From contig DYMB01000001.1 in NCBI GenBank assembly GCA_020721805.1, positions 310,487-374,486 of the forward strand: a stretch of 64,000 nt of DNA. The letters run 5' to 3'. Source of the DNA: Acetofilamentum sp. Its GTDB lineage: Bacteria; Hydrothermota; 32-111. Positions 1 through 8,060 of the stretch are shown in pieces. Under the pieces are notes generated by a model that was not told where the DNA came from, did not search any database, and saw only the letters and a list, made by a program, of their open reading frames with translations. Both the position numbers and the translations under genes were made by a program. Numbering within the stretch: the first letter of the stretch is position 1; each line of letters opens with the position of its first letter.

Positions 1-406
1 AATATGAGTCCATAGTAGTTAAAACGGAATCCTTCATAAGACCAACGATAACAGGATTTGCGGTGGAGTGATCCGAGACAAGCAGAACCATGGTGTTTGT
101 TTTATATGCAAAATCAAGAACAATTCCAACCATCCTTTCGGTTTCAAAAAGTTCATAAATGAGTTCTTTTTCAAGTGTGCTATGTGCTGAATGATCTATC
201 CTTCCAGATTCTATCATAAGAAAAAAATTTTTATTTTCACAGATAGATTTCGTATAAAGAAAATCTAACCAGAATTGAACCATTTCGGATAATGATGGTT
301 GCTTTGTCGTATCCTTAGTAAGTTCATAATCAAGGTGTGAGTTTGAAAAAAGAGCCAGAAATCTTTTTTTATCCTTCGTTTTTAAACTATTTTTATCGGT
401 GATCAT
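1..406 (-). CDS. Alkaline phosphatase, C-terminal part (out of frame, cut by window edge)
   Basis: This minus-strand frame is open from an ATG at 406 to the window edge and is the continuation of the alkaline phosphatase begun at 981, in a different frame. It reads MITDKNSL, then LMIESGRIDHSAH, then LVSDHSTAN. The Asp and His of IDHSAH and the Asp-His of SDH match the zinc-binding residues of the family (E. coli PhoA Asp327, His331, Asp369, His370). The ATG overlaps the TGA of the upstream frame (ATGA), so the fragment could be translated by coupling, but the protein only makes sense joined to the N-terminal part. The rest of the gene lies outside the window. Confidence 0.75.
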   Translation of the reverse strand, partial: MITDKNSLKTKDKKRFLALFSNSHLDYELTKDTTKQPSLSEMVQFWLDFLYTKSICENKNFFLMIESGRIDHSAHSTLEKELIYELFETERMVGIVLDFAYKTNTMVLLVSDHSTANPVIVGLMKDSVLTTMDSY

Positions 407-981
407 TGTATATCCTTTTTTTGAAACTCAGCGATAAGATCTTTTTTATCGAATCTATTATTTTTAAGAAAATATTTCAATCCCCCGCCCATTATAAGAT
501 CTATATTACTTTGAAGGAGTTGTAATGCTATATCATACTCTTTGTTTCGAGAATTTATATGTGCATATGTTCCTGCTGGTGTTGCATGTGTTATTCTTGT
601 GTTTGTGATTATACCTGTTAAATAATTGTTCTTATGGCAGAATTCGATTATGTTTTCTTGTTTCATTCCATCCTTTTTGTTGAAGATGGTCGTATTATCC
701 ATCCCTAAAACACCATTGTTGGTTTTATAACCTGTAAATATTGCAGTAGCGGATGCTGCCGAATCCGTAATGTAAGTCTTATCCGCTGAAGTTTCGCAGT
801 AAAAGATTTGTGAAAATCTATCAAAGGATATCTCTCCTCTCGGATCGGTTTTTAATTTTCTTATTATCGATAAAGCATCAAAACTCATACCATCAGTAAT
901 GATCACTATTAAATTTTCATTGAAGACCGAAATGAAGAATAATGTTATGGAAAGAATGACAAAAAATATCTTTTTAACCAT
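403..981 (-). CDS. Alkaline phosphatase, N-terminal part, interrupted by a frameshift
   Basis: A secreted phosphomonoesterase of the alkaline phosphatase superfamily. It begins with a signal peptide (residues 1-20), followed by the metal-binding Asp30 in ITDGMS and the nucleophile Ser74 in TDSAASAT. It ends prematurely at a TGA just after EFQKKDIQ. A run of seven A residues precedes the break; with one more A the reading becomes EFQKKGYTMITDKNSL and joins smoothly to the downstream frame, which holds the remaining metal ligands. This is therefore either a one-base deletion (pseudogene), a sequencing or assembly slip in a homopolymer, or slippage at the A run. The SD (AAAGGA) and a TTGAAT-17-TATAAT promoter lie upstream, suggesting a gene that was recently functional. 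Confidence 0.8.
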   Translation of the reverse strand: MVKKIFFVILSITLFFISVFNENLIVIITDGMSFDALSIIRKLKTDPRGEISFDRFSQIFYCETSADKTYITDSAASATAIFTGYKTNNGVLGMDNTTIFNKKDGMKQENIIEFCHKNNYLTGIITNTRITHATPAGTYAHINSRNKEYDIALQLLQSNIDLIMGGGLKYFLKNNRFDKKDLIAEFQKKDIQ

Positions 982-1000
982 TTAAAATCCTTTTTTTGCG

Positions 1001-1080
1001 ATTATACCAGTTTGTAAATTAAAATTCAATCTATATTCGATGGTATATTTACTTGAATTTTAATTTCTTTTCTATATAAT
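1001..1080. promoter_or_regulatory. Divergent promoter pair inside a 14-bp inverted repeat
   Basis: On the minus strand TTGAAT (1029-1024) and TATAAT (1006-1001) are 17 bp apart and face the alkaline phosphatase. On the plus strand TTGAAT (1053-1058) and TATAAT (1075-1080) are 16 bp apart and face tRNA-Pro/glyQ. Both -35 boxes lie inside the arms of a perfect 14-bp inverted repeat (1016-1029 and 1053-1066) with a 23-bp spacer. Promoter assignment is by consensus match only. Confidence 0.6.
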
Positions 1081-1102
1081 ATAAAATTAAAAATTAAATG
1101 AT

Positions 1103-1178
1103 CGGAGCGTAGCGCAGTCCGGTTTAGCGCACCAGCATGGGGGGCTGGGGGCCGCTGGTTCAAATCCAGTCGCTCCGA
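1103..1178 (+). tRNA. tRNA-Pro(GGG)
   Basis: The cloverleaf is complete. The acceptor stem pairs cggagcg with cgctccg. The D stem is gcgc/gcgc. The anticodon stem ccagc/gctgg encloses loop atggggg with anticodon GGG. The T arm is gctgg-ttcaaat-ccagt and the discriminator is A. No CCA is encoded. It sits 18 bp ahead of glyQ, so the two are probably in one transcript. Confidence 0.95.
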
Positions 1179-1196
1179 TTTTAATAAGGAGAAGAT

Positions 1197-2039
1197 GTGT
1201 ATTTTCAGGATGTTTACTTGAAATTGTGTAATTACTGGGCTGATAATGGAGCTCTGATATACCAACCTTATAACAGTGAAGTTGGAGCCGGGACCTTTAA
1301 TCCAGCAACATTTTTAAAGGTTCTTGATGAAAAGTATTATAGAACAGCATACCTTGAAATTTCAAAAAGACCAAAGGATGGTAGATACGCTGAAAATCCT
1401 AATAGATTCCAGCAGTTCTATCAATTTCAGGTGATCGTTCAACCAGCGGTTGATGATATTATGGATATTTACACAAAAAGTCTTGAGTATATAGGTGTGG
1501 ATATAAAAAGACATGATATAAGGTTTGTGGAAGATGATTGGGAATCTCCAACACTTGGTGCGAAAGGGCTTGGATGGGAAGTATGGATCGATGGTATGGA
1601 GATAACTCAATTTACATATTTTCAGCAGATTGGTTCGATAATGCTTAAGGTTATCCCTGTAGAGATCACATATGGTCTTGAGAGGATAACGATGTTTGTT
1701 CAGAAAAAAGATTCGGTTCTTGATATAGAATGGAACAAAGAATATAAATGGAAGGATGTAATGTTGCAGCAGGAAAGGGAATACTGTGTTTTCAACTTCA
1801 AGGAATCTGATTCTGACTTCATTATGAGTCAATTTATAAAATCTGAAAGTGAAGTTGATAGATTGCTTGAAAAAGATCTTATCTATCCTGCTTATGATTA
1901 TCTTATAAAATGTTCACATTTTTTTAACCTTCTTGATGCGAGAGGTGTTATATCTCAGAAGGAGAGAGCAAATTATATAACAAGGATCAGAAACCTTGCA
2001 AAAAAGGTGGCAAAAAAATATGTCGAAGGGAAAAGATAA
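1197..2039 (+). CDS. glyQ: Glycyl-tRNA synthetase alpha subunit
   Basis: Catalytic alpha subunit of the bacterial alpha2beta2 glycyl-tRNA synthetase, which charges tRNA-Gly in the cytoplasm. The 280-residue length fits the family. Diagnostic segments are EVGAGTFNPATFL, GRYAENPNRFQQFYQFQV, the nearly invariant FVEDDWESPTLGA and VEITYGLERI, which together form the class II active site. The start is a GTG at 1197, about 6 nt after AAGGAGAAG; the ATG at 1195 is in another frame and closes quickly. The end overlaps the beta-subunit gene by 20 nt, which suggests coupled synthesis of the two subunits. Confidence 0.97.
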   Translation: MYFQDVYLKLCNYWADNGALIYQPYNSEVGAGTFNPATFLKVLDEKYYRTAYLEISKRPKDGRYAENPNRFQQFYQFQVIVQPAVDDIMDIYTKSLEYIGVDIKRHDIRFVEDDWESPTLGAKGLGWEVWIDGMEITQFTYFQQIGSIMLKVIPVEITYGLERITMFVQKKDSVLDIEWNKEYKWKDVMLQQEREYCVFNFKESDSDFIMSQFIKSESEVDRLLEKDLIYPAYDYLIKCSHFFNLLDARGVISQKERANYITRIRNLAKKVAKKYVEGKR

Positions 2040-4110
2040 CACAATTTTTTTTGAACTTGGTTTTGAGGAATTACCTGTCTCTGCTTTAAAACTTATTCAA
2101 AAAGATTTAACAAAAAAAATTTTAGATTTTTTTGAATCCGAAAAGGTAAAGAATATTGATGTACAACTTTTTTTAACACCCAGAAGGCTGGTTTTATTTA
2201 TAAAAAATCTTCCAGAAAAAACTCCAGCGATAGAAAAGATAGAGAAGGGACCACAGGAGAATCTTTTTTTTGAAGATAACAGACCAACAAAACTCGCCGA
2301 AGGTTTTATGAAATCTAGAAAATTAAATCCCAGCGATATTGAAATTAAGGATGGTTTTGTCTGGTATAAAAAGTTGGAAGGTGGAGTAGAAATATCATCC
2401 CTCTTTATAAAAAATATCTTCAACCTGGTGAATTCACTTGAGTTTGAAAAAAGAATGAAATGGGATGATACCAACATAGTTTTCCCAAGACCCATAAGAT
2501 GGGTGAATTCTTTTTTTAACAACCAACAACTTGAAATAAAAATTGGTAATTTGGTTGGGGCAAATTTCACATATGGAAACAGAAATACTGGAAATTTGAA
2601 AATTCCATTTTTCAACGGATACGATTTTCTGGAAAAGACAAAAGATAATTATGTGGTTTTATCTTTTGAAGAAAGAAAACAAATGATAGTTGATAAAATA
2701 AAGGATATAAGCGAAAATCAGGGGCTTTCCCTTATTTGGGATGAGGAATTGCTTGAAGAGGTGACTTACCTTGTAGAGTATCCTGTAATATTCAAAGGAA
2801 AATTTGATAATAGATTTTTATATCTTCCAAAAGAAATAATAATCGCTGCCTTAAAACAACATCAGAGGTATTTCACTTTAGAGAATGAAAAAGGCGAACT
2901 TTCAAACTATTTTATCTTCGTTGCTAACTCCCCATACGCTTCTTATGAAGACATTGTTAAAAATAATCAAAGAATCATCAATTCCAGACTGGAGGATGCA
3001 GAATTCTATTTTAAAAACGACATAGCAAGAAGTATGGATGAATATGAGAATAGATTGAAAAAAACTATTTTTTGTGAGGGGTTTGGTTCTTTTTATGAAA
3101 AGGTTGAGAGGAATGTAAAACTCGTCGAATATATTTTTGGAAAAATGAAGATGGAATATGACCCACAAATTTTAAAAGAGGCTGGTATCATAAGTAAATT
3201 TGACATAGCAACCGATATGATTAAGGATGGTAAAGAGTTCACCAAACTTCAGGGAAGGATAGGATACCATTATGCAAGATTAAAAGGTTTCGACGAGAAT
3301 CTATCCAAAATTTCATATGAACATTATTTGCCTGTTAATGTTGATGGTGATAAACCCAAAACTCTTCTTGGAAAAATTTTTTCCATCTCAGATAAAGTTG
3401 ATAACATATCAGTTGCTTTCGTTTCTGGAAACAAACCTACGGGTAGTAAGGATATAATGTATGTTAGAAGAGACACCCTTTCGCTTCTTTCCCTCCTGGT
3501 TTATGAAAATATTGAAATTGATCTTTATGAAATTTTTAAATTTTCTCTGGAACTTTTAAATCAAAAGGATCATTTGGAAAAGATAATAGATTATGTTAAA
3601 AAAAGAATGGAAATCTTTTTACAGGATTATCATTCGATACCATACGATATATCCCGTTCTCTTTTACAAAGTTCAACCTTTATCACTTCTGATATAAAGA
3701 TGAGGGCAGAAAAAATATTAAACTTAAAGAACGATTTTGATTTCAGAAGGATGGTAGAGGGACAGAAGAGAGTTTCAAATATTTTGAAAAATATTTCTCA
3801 TGTGGAACTGAAAGATAAAAATTTTGAAAATGTCTATGAAAAGGATCTTTACGAAAAAGGTAAAGATGTTTTAATGGTAAATAAAAAATATTTTGAAACA
3901 AAAGATTATGATTCCATTTTAAAAAATCTTTTATCACTTGTTTCATACATAAATGATTTTTTCGATAATGTTCTTGTAAACGATCAGGATGAACAGAAAA
4001 AAAATAAAAGGCTCGCTTTACTCTTTTTTATTAAAAATATTTTTATGGATTTCGCTGATTTCTCTTATATAGTATTTGAACATGTTGATTTAAAAAAGGA
4101 AAAATTATGA
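2020..4110 (+). CDS. glyS: Glycyl-tRNA synthetase beta subunit
   Basis: Beta subunit of tetrameric glycyl-tRNA synthetase, which provides tRNA recognition. It is 696 residues, the usual size. The N-terminal FFELGFEELP and the PRPIRWV and LPKEIIIAALKQHQRYF segments are characteristic, followed by the HD-like LQGRIGYHYA region and a C-terminal anticodon-binding part (DFFDNVLVN). The ORF track begins at a TTG (1996), but I chose the ATG at 2020 because AAAGGTGG lies at the proper distance before it and MSKGKDNTIFFELG matches the usual start. It overlaps glyQ by 20 nt. Confidence 0.96.
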   Translation: MSKGKDNTIFFELGFEELPVSALKLIQKDLTKKILDFFESEKVKNIDVQLFLTPRRLVLFIKNLPEKTPAIEKIEKGPQENLFFEDNRPTKLAEGFMKSRKLNPSDIEIKDGFVWYKKLEGGVEISSLFIKNIFNLVNSLEFEKRMKWDDTNIVFPRPIRWVNSFFNNQQLEIKIGNLVGANFTYGNRNTGNLKIPFFNGYDFLEKTKDNYVVLSFEERKQMIVDKIKDISENQGLSLIWDEELLEEVTYLVEYPVIFKGKFDNRFLYLPKEIIIAALKQHQRYFTLENEKGELSNYFIFVANSPYASYEDIVKNNQRIINSRLEDAEFYFKNDIARSMDEYENRLKKTIFCEGFGSFYEKVERNVKLVEYIFGKMKMEYDPQILKEAGIISKFDIATDMIKDGKEFTKLQGRIGYHYARLKGFDENLSKISYEHYLPVNVDGDKPKTLLGKIFSISDKVDNISVAFVSGNKPTGSKDIMYVRRDTLSLLSLLVYENIEIDLYEIFKFSLELLNQKDHLEKIIDYVKKRMEIFLQDYHSIPYDISRSLLQSSTFITSDIKMRAEKILNLKNDFDFRRMVEGQKRVSNILKNISHVELKDKNFENVYEKDLYEKGKDVLMVNKKYFETKDYDSILKNLLSLVSYINDFFDNVLVNDQDEQKKNKRLALLFFIKNIFMDFADFSYIVFEHVDLKKEKL

Positions 4111-5075
4111 GATTTCCAAGAGGAAGAATTTTACTTGAAAATACCAACATAGAGTTTATAAATTTTGACAGTATTCTAAATGCTGGCAAAAGGGAAAGGT
4201 CTCACAGAATACACGGGTACATATCACTTCTATACCCTTCTGATGTTGATATGATATTTTTATCGCTTGGAGAACCTATAAACGCAGCCAGATTCACACA
4301 GAATGCGAGAACCCTTATTTCAATAAATGAAGTTATAAAAAAGGTGAAAGAATCGAATGTGGGAATTATAAACATATACGAGGTTCCAGAAGAACTTGTA
4401 CTTTTGATGGTATCAACTTTTACTTTAACCCCGATCTTAAAAGATAAAGATCATACTCAAATTTCCGTTGAGAAAATGATAGGGCAGATCGCGGTTGATA
4501 AATTTTCCGGTTTTCTTGAAATAAAAAAAGGTAACGAATTTTTCTATTCATTATTTGAAAAAGGTATTCCCACAAGGGGTTACTTTGGGGATAAGATAAA
4601 TGTCTCAATAACACCCTCTATACTGATACAACTTTTAAAATCAACCTCAAAGGATGGTTTAAATGTTATTTTTTCACTTTATGACAAATTACCTGAAAGG
4701 ATAGAACAGGCGACACCTGCAACAGTTCAGCTTCTTTTAAAAAGTGTTAACAATCTGATAAAAGAATTTGCTGCTTCATATGGACCCACTTTTGCTAAGA
4801 AAGGTGCACTTATAGCAAAATCACATATAGATGAGGATTACAAGTTTATGTCAGAAATAACTATAAACGGAATAGAACTGACAGGTGATGTTTTTGCTTC
4901 TAAAGATGAGTTTATAAAAGCTATGGCTGAATTCACTAACAGGTTTTTAAAAACATACGATGTTATATGTAACGATAAAATTAAAGAGAATATTTTTAAA
5001 ATAGCTCTAAAAGATTTTAGATTTGCTTTGAAATCTCAAGGTTTTTTTAACTATACCATTTTTAAAGATGAGTAA
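4107..5075 (+). CDS. Uncharacterised protein with two DUF4388-like modules
   Basis: I do not recognise a named family for the whole 322-residue protein. It has no signal peptide and no membrane segment. Two similar stretches, one near residues 35-65 (HGYISLLYPSD...LGEPINAAR) and one near 130-160 (FSGFLEIKKGNEF...FEKGIPTRGYF), resemble the short beta-rich 'G-x-L-x-I ... F-x-x-G-x-I' pattern of DUF4388/PATAN-type domains, which are often found in bacterial signalling proteins. The C-terminal third is mainly helical. It overlaps glyS by ATGA and rsmI by 8 nt, so it is co-translated with housekeeping genes. The domain reading is tentative. Confidence 0.75.
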   Translation: MRFPRGRILLENTNIEFINFDSILNAGKRERSHRIHGYISLLYPSDVDMIFLSLGEPINAARFTQNARTLISINEVIKKVKESNVGIINIYEVPEELVLLMVSTFTLTPILKDKDHTQISVEKMIGQIAVDKFSGFLEIKKGNEFFYSLFEKGIPTRGYFGDKINVSITPSILIQLLKSTSKDGLNVIFSLYDKLPERIEQATPATVQLLLKSVNNLIKEFAASYGPTFAKKGALIAKSHIDEDYKFMSEITINGIELTGDVFASKDEFIKAMAEFTNRFLKTYDVICNDKIKENIFKIALKDFRFALKSQGFFNYTIFKDE

Positions 5076-5754
5076 ACTTTTCATCATTCCCAAAGACATC
5101 GGTAATATTGATGATATTTCCTCAAGAATAAAGGAGGTTTTAAAAAAATGTGATTTTCTTGTTTGTGAGGATACAAGAGTTATAGGTATATTTTTAAAAA
5201 AACTCGGTATAGAAAAAAAAGATTACATATCTTTTACCGAATATAACCAAAAAACAAAAACATCGATCATTATAAATATGATAAAGAATGGGAAAATCGG
5301 AGGCCTTTTGAGCGATTCTGGAACACCCTTGATTTCTGATCCAGGTTTTTATCTTGTCAGAGAGGCTATAAACGAAGGAATAGAAATTGTTCCTTTACCC
5401 GGTCCCGTTGCTTTTATAACCGCTCTTGTGGGTTCTGGACTTCCAACCGATTCTTTCACTTTTTATGGTTTTTTACCAAAAAAGGAAGGGAGAAGAAAAA
5501 AGGTTTTAAATGAAGCAATATCAAAAAGGGAAACATCAATTTTTTATGAGTCTCCATACAGGATAGATAAAACCATTAAAGAGTTGAACGATATTGACCC
5601 CGAAAGGAATATCGTTATTGCGAGAGAACTCACAAAAACATTTGAAGAGTTTATCAGGGGAAAAGTCAGTGATATTATCAAAAAGGAATGGACAAAAAAA
5701 GGTGAAATGGTTCTTTTGATAGAAGGAGTTAGAGATGATAAACGAAAAAACTAA
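5068..5754 (+). CDS. rsmI: 16S rRNA (cytidine1402-2'-O)-methyltransferase
   Basis: Tetrapyrrole-methylase fold enzyme that uses SAM to 2'-O-methylate C1402 in the decoding centre of 16S rRNA. Conserved pieces are the N-terminal IIPKDIGNIDDIS (counterpart of the usual ATPIGN-DDIS), CEDTRV, LLSDSGTPLISDPGF, PLPGPVAFITALVGSGLP and FYESPYRI. At 228 residues it lacks the C-terminal extension of some homologues. It starts at ATG 5068, inside the end of the upstream gene, and its own end overlaps the next gene by 20 nt. Confidence 0.95.
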   Translation: MSKLFIIPKDIGNIDDISSRIKEVLKKCDFLVCEDTRVIGIFLKKLGIEKKDYISFTEYNQKTKTSIIINMIKNGKIGGLLSDSGTPLISDPGFYLVREAINEGIEIVPLPGPVAFITALVGSGLPTDSFTFYGFLPKKEGRRKKVLNEAISKRETSIFYESPYRIDKTIKELNDIDPERNIVIARELTKTFEEFIRGKVSDIIKKEWTKKGEMVLLIEGVRDDKRKN

Positions 5755-6340
5755 AAATTTTTTTAGAAACCTTTTAAATCCTTTAATAGATTTTATAATA
5801 TTTTTAAAAATCTCTCCAAATTTTCTTACACTTTTTGGAATGTTGTTATCCATTTTTGCAGGATTTCTTTATTTTAAAGGATCATTTATTTATGGTGGTA
5901 TAGTTCTTTTGTTAGGTTCACTGTATGACACCTTTGATGGTATGGTGGCAAGAAAGAGTCAGAAGGTTACCATCTTTGGAGCATTTCTTGATTCAACCAT
6001 AGATAGGTTTAACGAATTCTTTGTTTTATCGGGAATGATACTTTTTTTCTATTCTAAAGAGGATATTTTATACTCAACCATAGTTCTGTCATCTATGTTT
6101 TTTTCAATAATGGTCAGTTACACAAGGGCAAGAGCGGAGGGACTCGGAATCGAATGTAAGAATGGTCTTATGGGAAGAGTTGAGAGGATGATCTATATTA
6201 TAATCATCTCTTTTTTACCATTGAATATTTTCAAATATATGATAATATTATTTACATTCCTGACTTTTTTAACTGTCATTCAGAGAATAATGATTGTAAA
6301 AGCGGGAACAAACAAGAAGGAGGTTTTAAAAAATGGCTAA
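5735..6340 (+). CDS. CDP-alcohol phosphatidyltransferase family protein
   Basis: Integral membrane enzyme of the CDP-alcohol phosphatidyltransferase family (201 residues, about five or six hydrophobic segments). The complete catalytic motif D-x2-D-G-x2-A-R-x8-G-x3-D-x3-D is present in [12 protein letters not shown]...[10 protein letters not shown]. The next gene, overlapping by 8 nt, is myo-inositol-phosphate synthase. The likely acceptor is therefore inositol phosphate, making the product a phosphatidyl- or archaetidyl-inositol-phosphate synthase. An alternative is the DIPP synthase half of di-myo-inositol-phosphate synthesis, which uses the same fold and is also found beside inositol-phosphate synthase in thermophiles; its cytidylyltransferase partner is not in this window. 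The family is certain; the substrate is inferred from context. Confidence 0.88.
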   Translation: MINEKTKNFFRNLLNPLIDFIIFLKISPNFLTLFGMLLSIFAGFLYFKGSFIYGGIVLLLGSLYDTFDGMVARKSQKVTIFGAFLDSTIDRFNEFFVLSGMILFFYSKEDILYSTIVLSSMFFSIMVSYTRARAEGLGIECKNGLMGRVERMIYIIIISFLPLNIFKYMIILFTFLTFLTVIQRIMIVKAGTNKKEVLKNG

Positions 6341-7424
6341 AAAGTCAAAAAAGATCAGAGTTGGAATCATAGGAGTTGGGAACTGTGCTTCTTCTTTGGT
6401 TCAGGGGATAGAGTTTTATAAAAATGCCAGAGAGACTGAAACGATACCCGGTTTGATGCATGTAAATCTTGGTGGATATCATATCTCTGATATCGAGTTT
6501 TCCTGTGCTATCGATATTAACAAAACTAAAGTGGGAAAAGATCTTTCCGATGCTATCTTTGCACATCCCAATAACACCTACAAATTCACCGATGTTCCCA
6601 AACTCGGTGTGAAGGTCGAAAGGGGAATGACACATGATGGAATTGGGAAATATCTCTCAGATGTTATAGAGAAAGCACCAGGAAAAACTGCTGATATCGT
6701 TCAACTTTTTAAAGATACAAATACTGACCTTGTTATTAACTATTTACCTGTTGGTAGTGAGGAAGCAACGAAGTGGTATGTCGAACAGGCATTACAGGCA
6801 AAAGTTGGATTTATAAACGCCATACCAGTTTTTATAGCGACTTCAGAATATTGGGCAAAAAGATTCAGGGATGCAGGTCTTCCAATAATAGGAGATGACA
6901 TAAAATCGCAGGTTGGTGCTACAATAACGCATAGAGTTTTAACTTCACTTTTCGTGGACAGGGGAGTCAGACTTGATAGAACCTATCAACTTAACATTGG
7001 TGGAAACACAGATTTTCTTAATATGCTTGAAAGGGAGAGATTGGAAAGTAAAAGAATTTCCAAAACTCAGGCTGTAACATCGATTCTTCCATATAAAATA
7101 GATGATGAAAACATACATATCGGTCCATCGGATTATGTGGCATGGCTTAAAGATAGAAAGTTCTGTTTTTTAAAGATGGAAGGGACAACTTTTGGAGAAG
7201 TTCCTTTAAACCTTGAACTAAAACTTGAGGTTTGGGATTCACCAAATTCTGCCGGAGTTGTAATAGATGCTATTAGATGTTTGAAACTTGCTCTTGATAA
7301 CAAACTTTCAGGTCCACAGATAGAGCCTTCTTCATATTTTATGAAGTCTCCACCTGTTCAATTTCCAGATTCTATATGTAAGAAAAAGACTGAAGAATTT
7401 ATTTCAAAATACAGTCTAAAATAA
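6333..7424 (+). CDS. ino1: myo-Inositol-1-phosphate synthase
   Basis: Converts glucose 6-phosphate to inositol 1(3)-phosphate using bound NAD. The 363-residue protein belongs to the short actinobacterial/archaeal type. Diagnostic segments are the N-terminal Rossmann [26 protein letters not shown], the signature [27 protein letters not shown] and [15 protein letters not shown]. It overlaps the CDP-alcohol phosphatidyltransferase gene by 8 nt and follows a strong AAGGAGG SD. The pair looks like a dedicated inositol-phospholipid or inositol-solute unit. Confidence 0.95.
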   Translation: MAKKSKKIRVGIIGVGNCASSLVQGIEFYKNARETETIPGLMHVNLGGYHISDIEFSCAIDINKTKVGKDLSDAIFAHPNNTYKFTDVPKLGVKVERGMTHDGIGKYLSDVIEKAPGKTADIVQLFKDTNTDLVINYLPVGSEEATKWYVEQALQAKVGFINAIPVFIATSEYWAKRFRDAGLPIIGDDIKSQVGATITHRVLTSLFVDRGVRLDRTYQLNIGGNTDFLNMLERERLESKRISKTQAVTSILPYKIDDENIHIGPSDYVAWLKDRKFCFLKMEGTTFGEVPLNLELKLEVWDSPNSAGVVIDAIRCLKLALDNKLSGPQIEPSSYFMKSPPVQFPDSICKKKTEEFISKYSLK

Positions 7425-7431
7425 AATAAGA

Positions 7432-8052
7432 ATGATGGAAGGTCTATTCATTACTTTTGAAGGTATTGAGGGCTGTGGTAAAACAACCCAGGCAAAACTA
7501 CTTTACGAGTATCTTATAAATAGAAATATAGAATGTGTCCTGACCCATGAGCCGGGCGGGACACTGATTTCAGAAAAGATAAGAGAAATTTTACTTGATA
7601 AAAAAAACTATAACATGGTTTATCTAACTGAACTCTTTCTTTACCTTGCAAGTAGATCTCAACACACATTTGAAAAAATAATTCCTGCTTTGAAAAATGG
7701 TAAAATAGTTATATGTGATAGATATTTTGACTCAACACTTGCCTATCAGGGAGAAGGTAGAAATATTCCCAAGCAAAAGGTTTTCGAAATTAACAATTTT
7801 GCAACAGGAGGTTTGATCCCACATCTTACCTTTTTGATCGATATAAACGAAGATGTTGGATTGGAAAGGTTAAAGGAAAGAAAAGGAAAGGATAGGATCG
7901 AGGAAGAGGAGATCAATTTTCATAAAAGGGTCAGAGGCGCATATCTGACACTTGCCAGAGAAAATAAGGAGAGATTCCGTATCATAGATGGACTCGGTTC
8001 TATAGAACATATTCATAAAGAGATTGTGAACATTGTTTTAAAGTTTATTTAG
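7432..8052 (+). CDS. tmk: Thymidylate kinase
   Basis: Phosphorylates dTMP to dTDP for DNA synthesis. The 206-residue protein has the P-loop FEGIEGCGKTTQAK, the dTMP-binding HEPGGT, the DR-Y motif in CDRYFDSTLAYQGEGR and a short lid (LKERKGKDRIEEE). The start is either ATG 7432 or ATG 7435; no strong SD is visible, and only 7 nt separate it from ino1. It continues the housekeeping run that leads to the protease gene 8 nt downstream. Confidence 0.96.
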   Translation: MMEGLFITFEGIEGCGKTTQAKLLYEYLINRNIECVLTHEPGGTLISEKIREILLDKKNYNMVYLTELFLYLASRSQHTFEKIIPALKNGKIVICDRYFDSTLAYQGEGRNIPKQKVFEINNFATGGLIPHLTFLIDINEDVGLERLKERKGKDRIEEEEINFHKRVRGAYLTLARENKERFRIIDGLGSIEHIHKEIVNIVLKFI

Positions 8053-8060
8053 GAGCATAG

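Noticed and set aside
1026-1265. ORF with LDLNQRPPAPHAG on the minus strand
   Set aside because: Translation of the tRNA-Pro gene in reverse, a well-known spurious ORF type.
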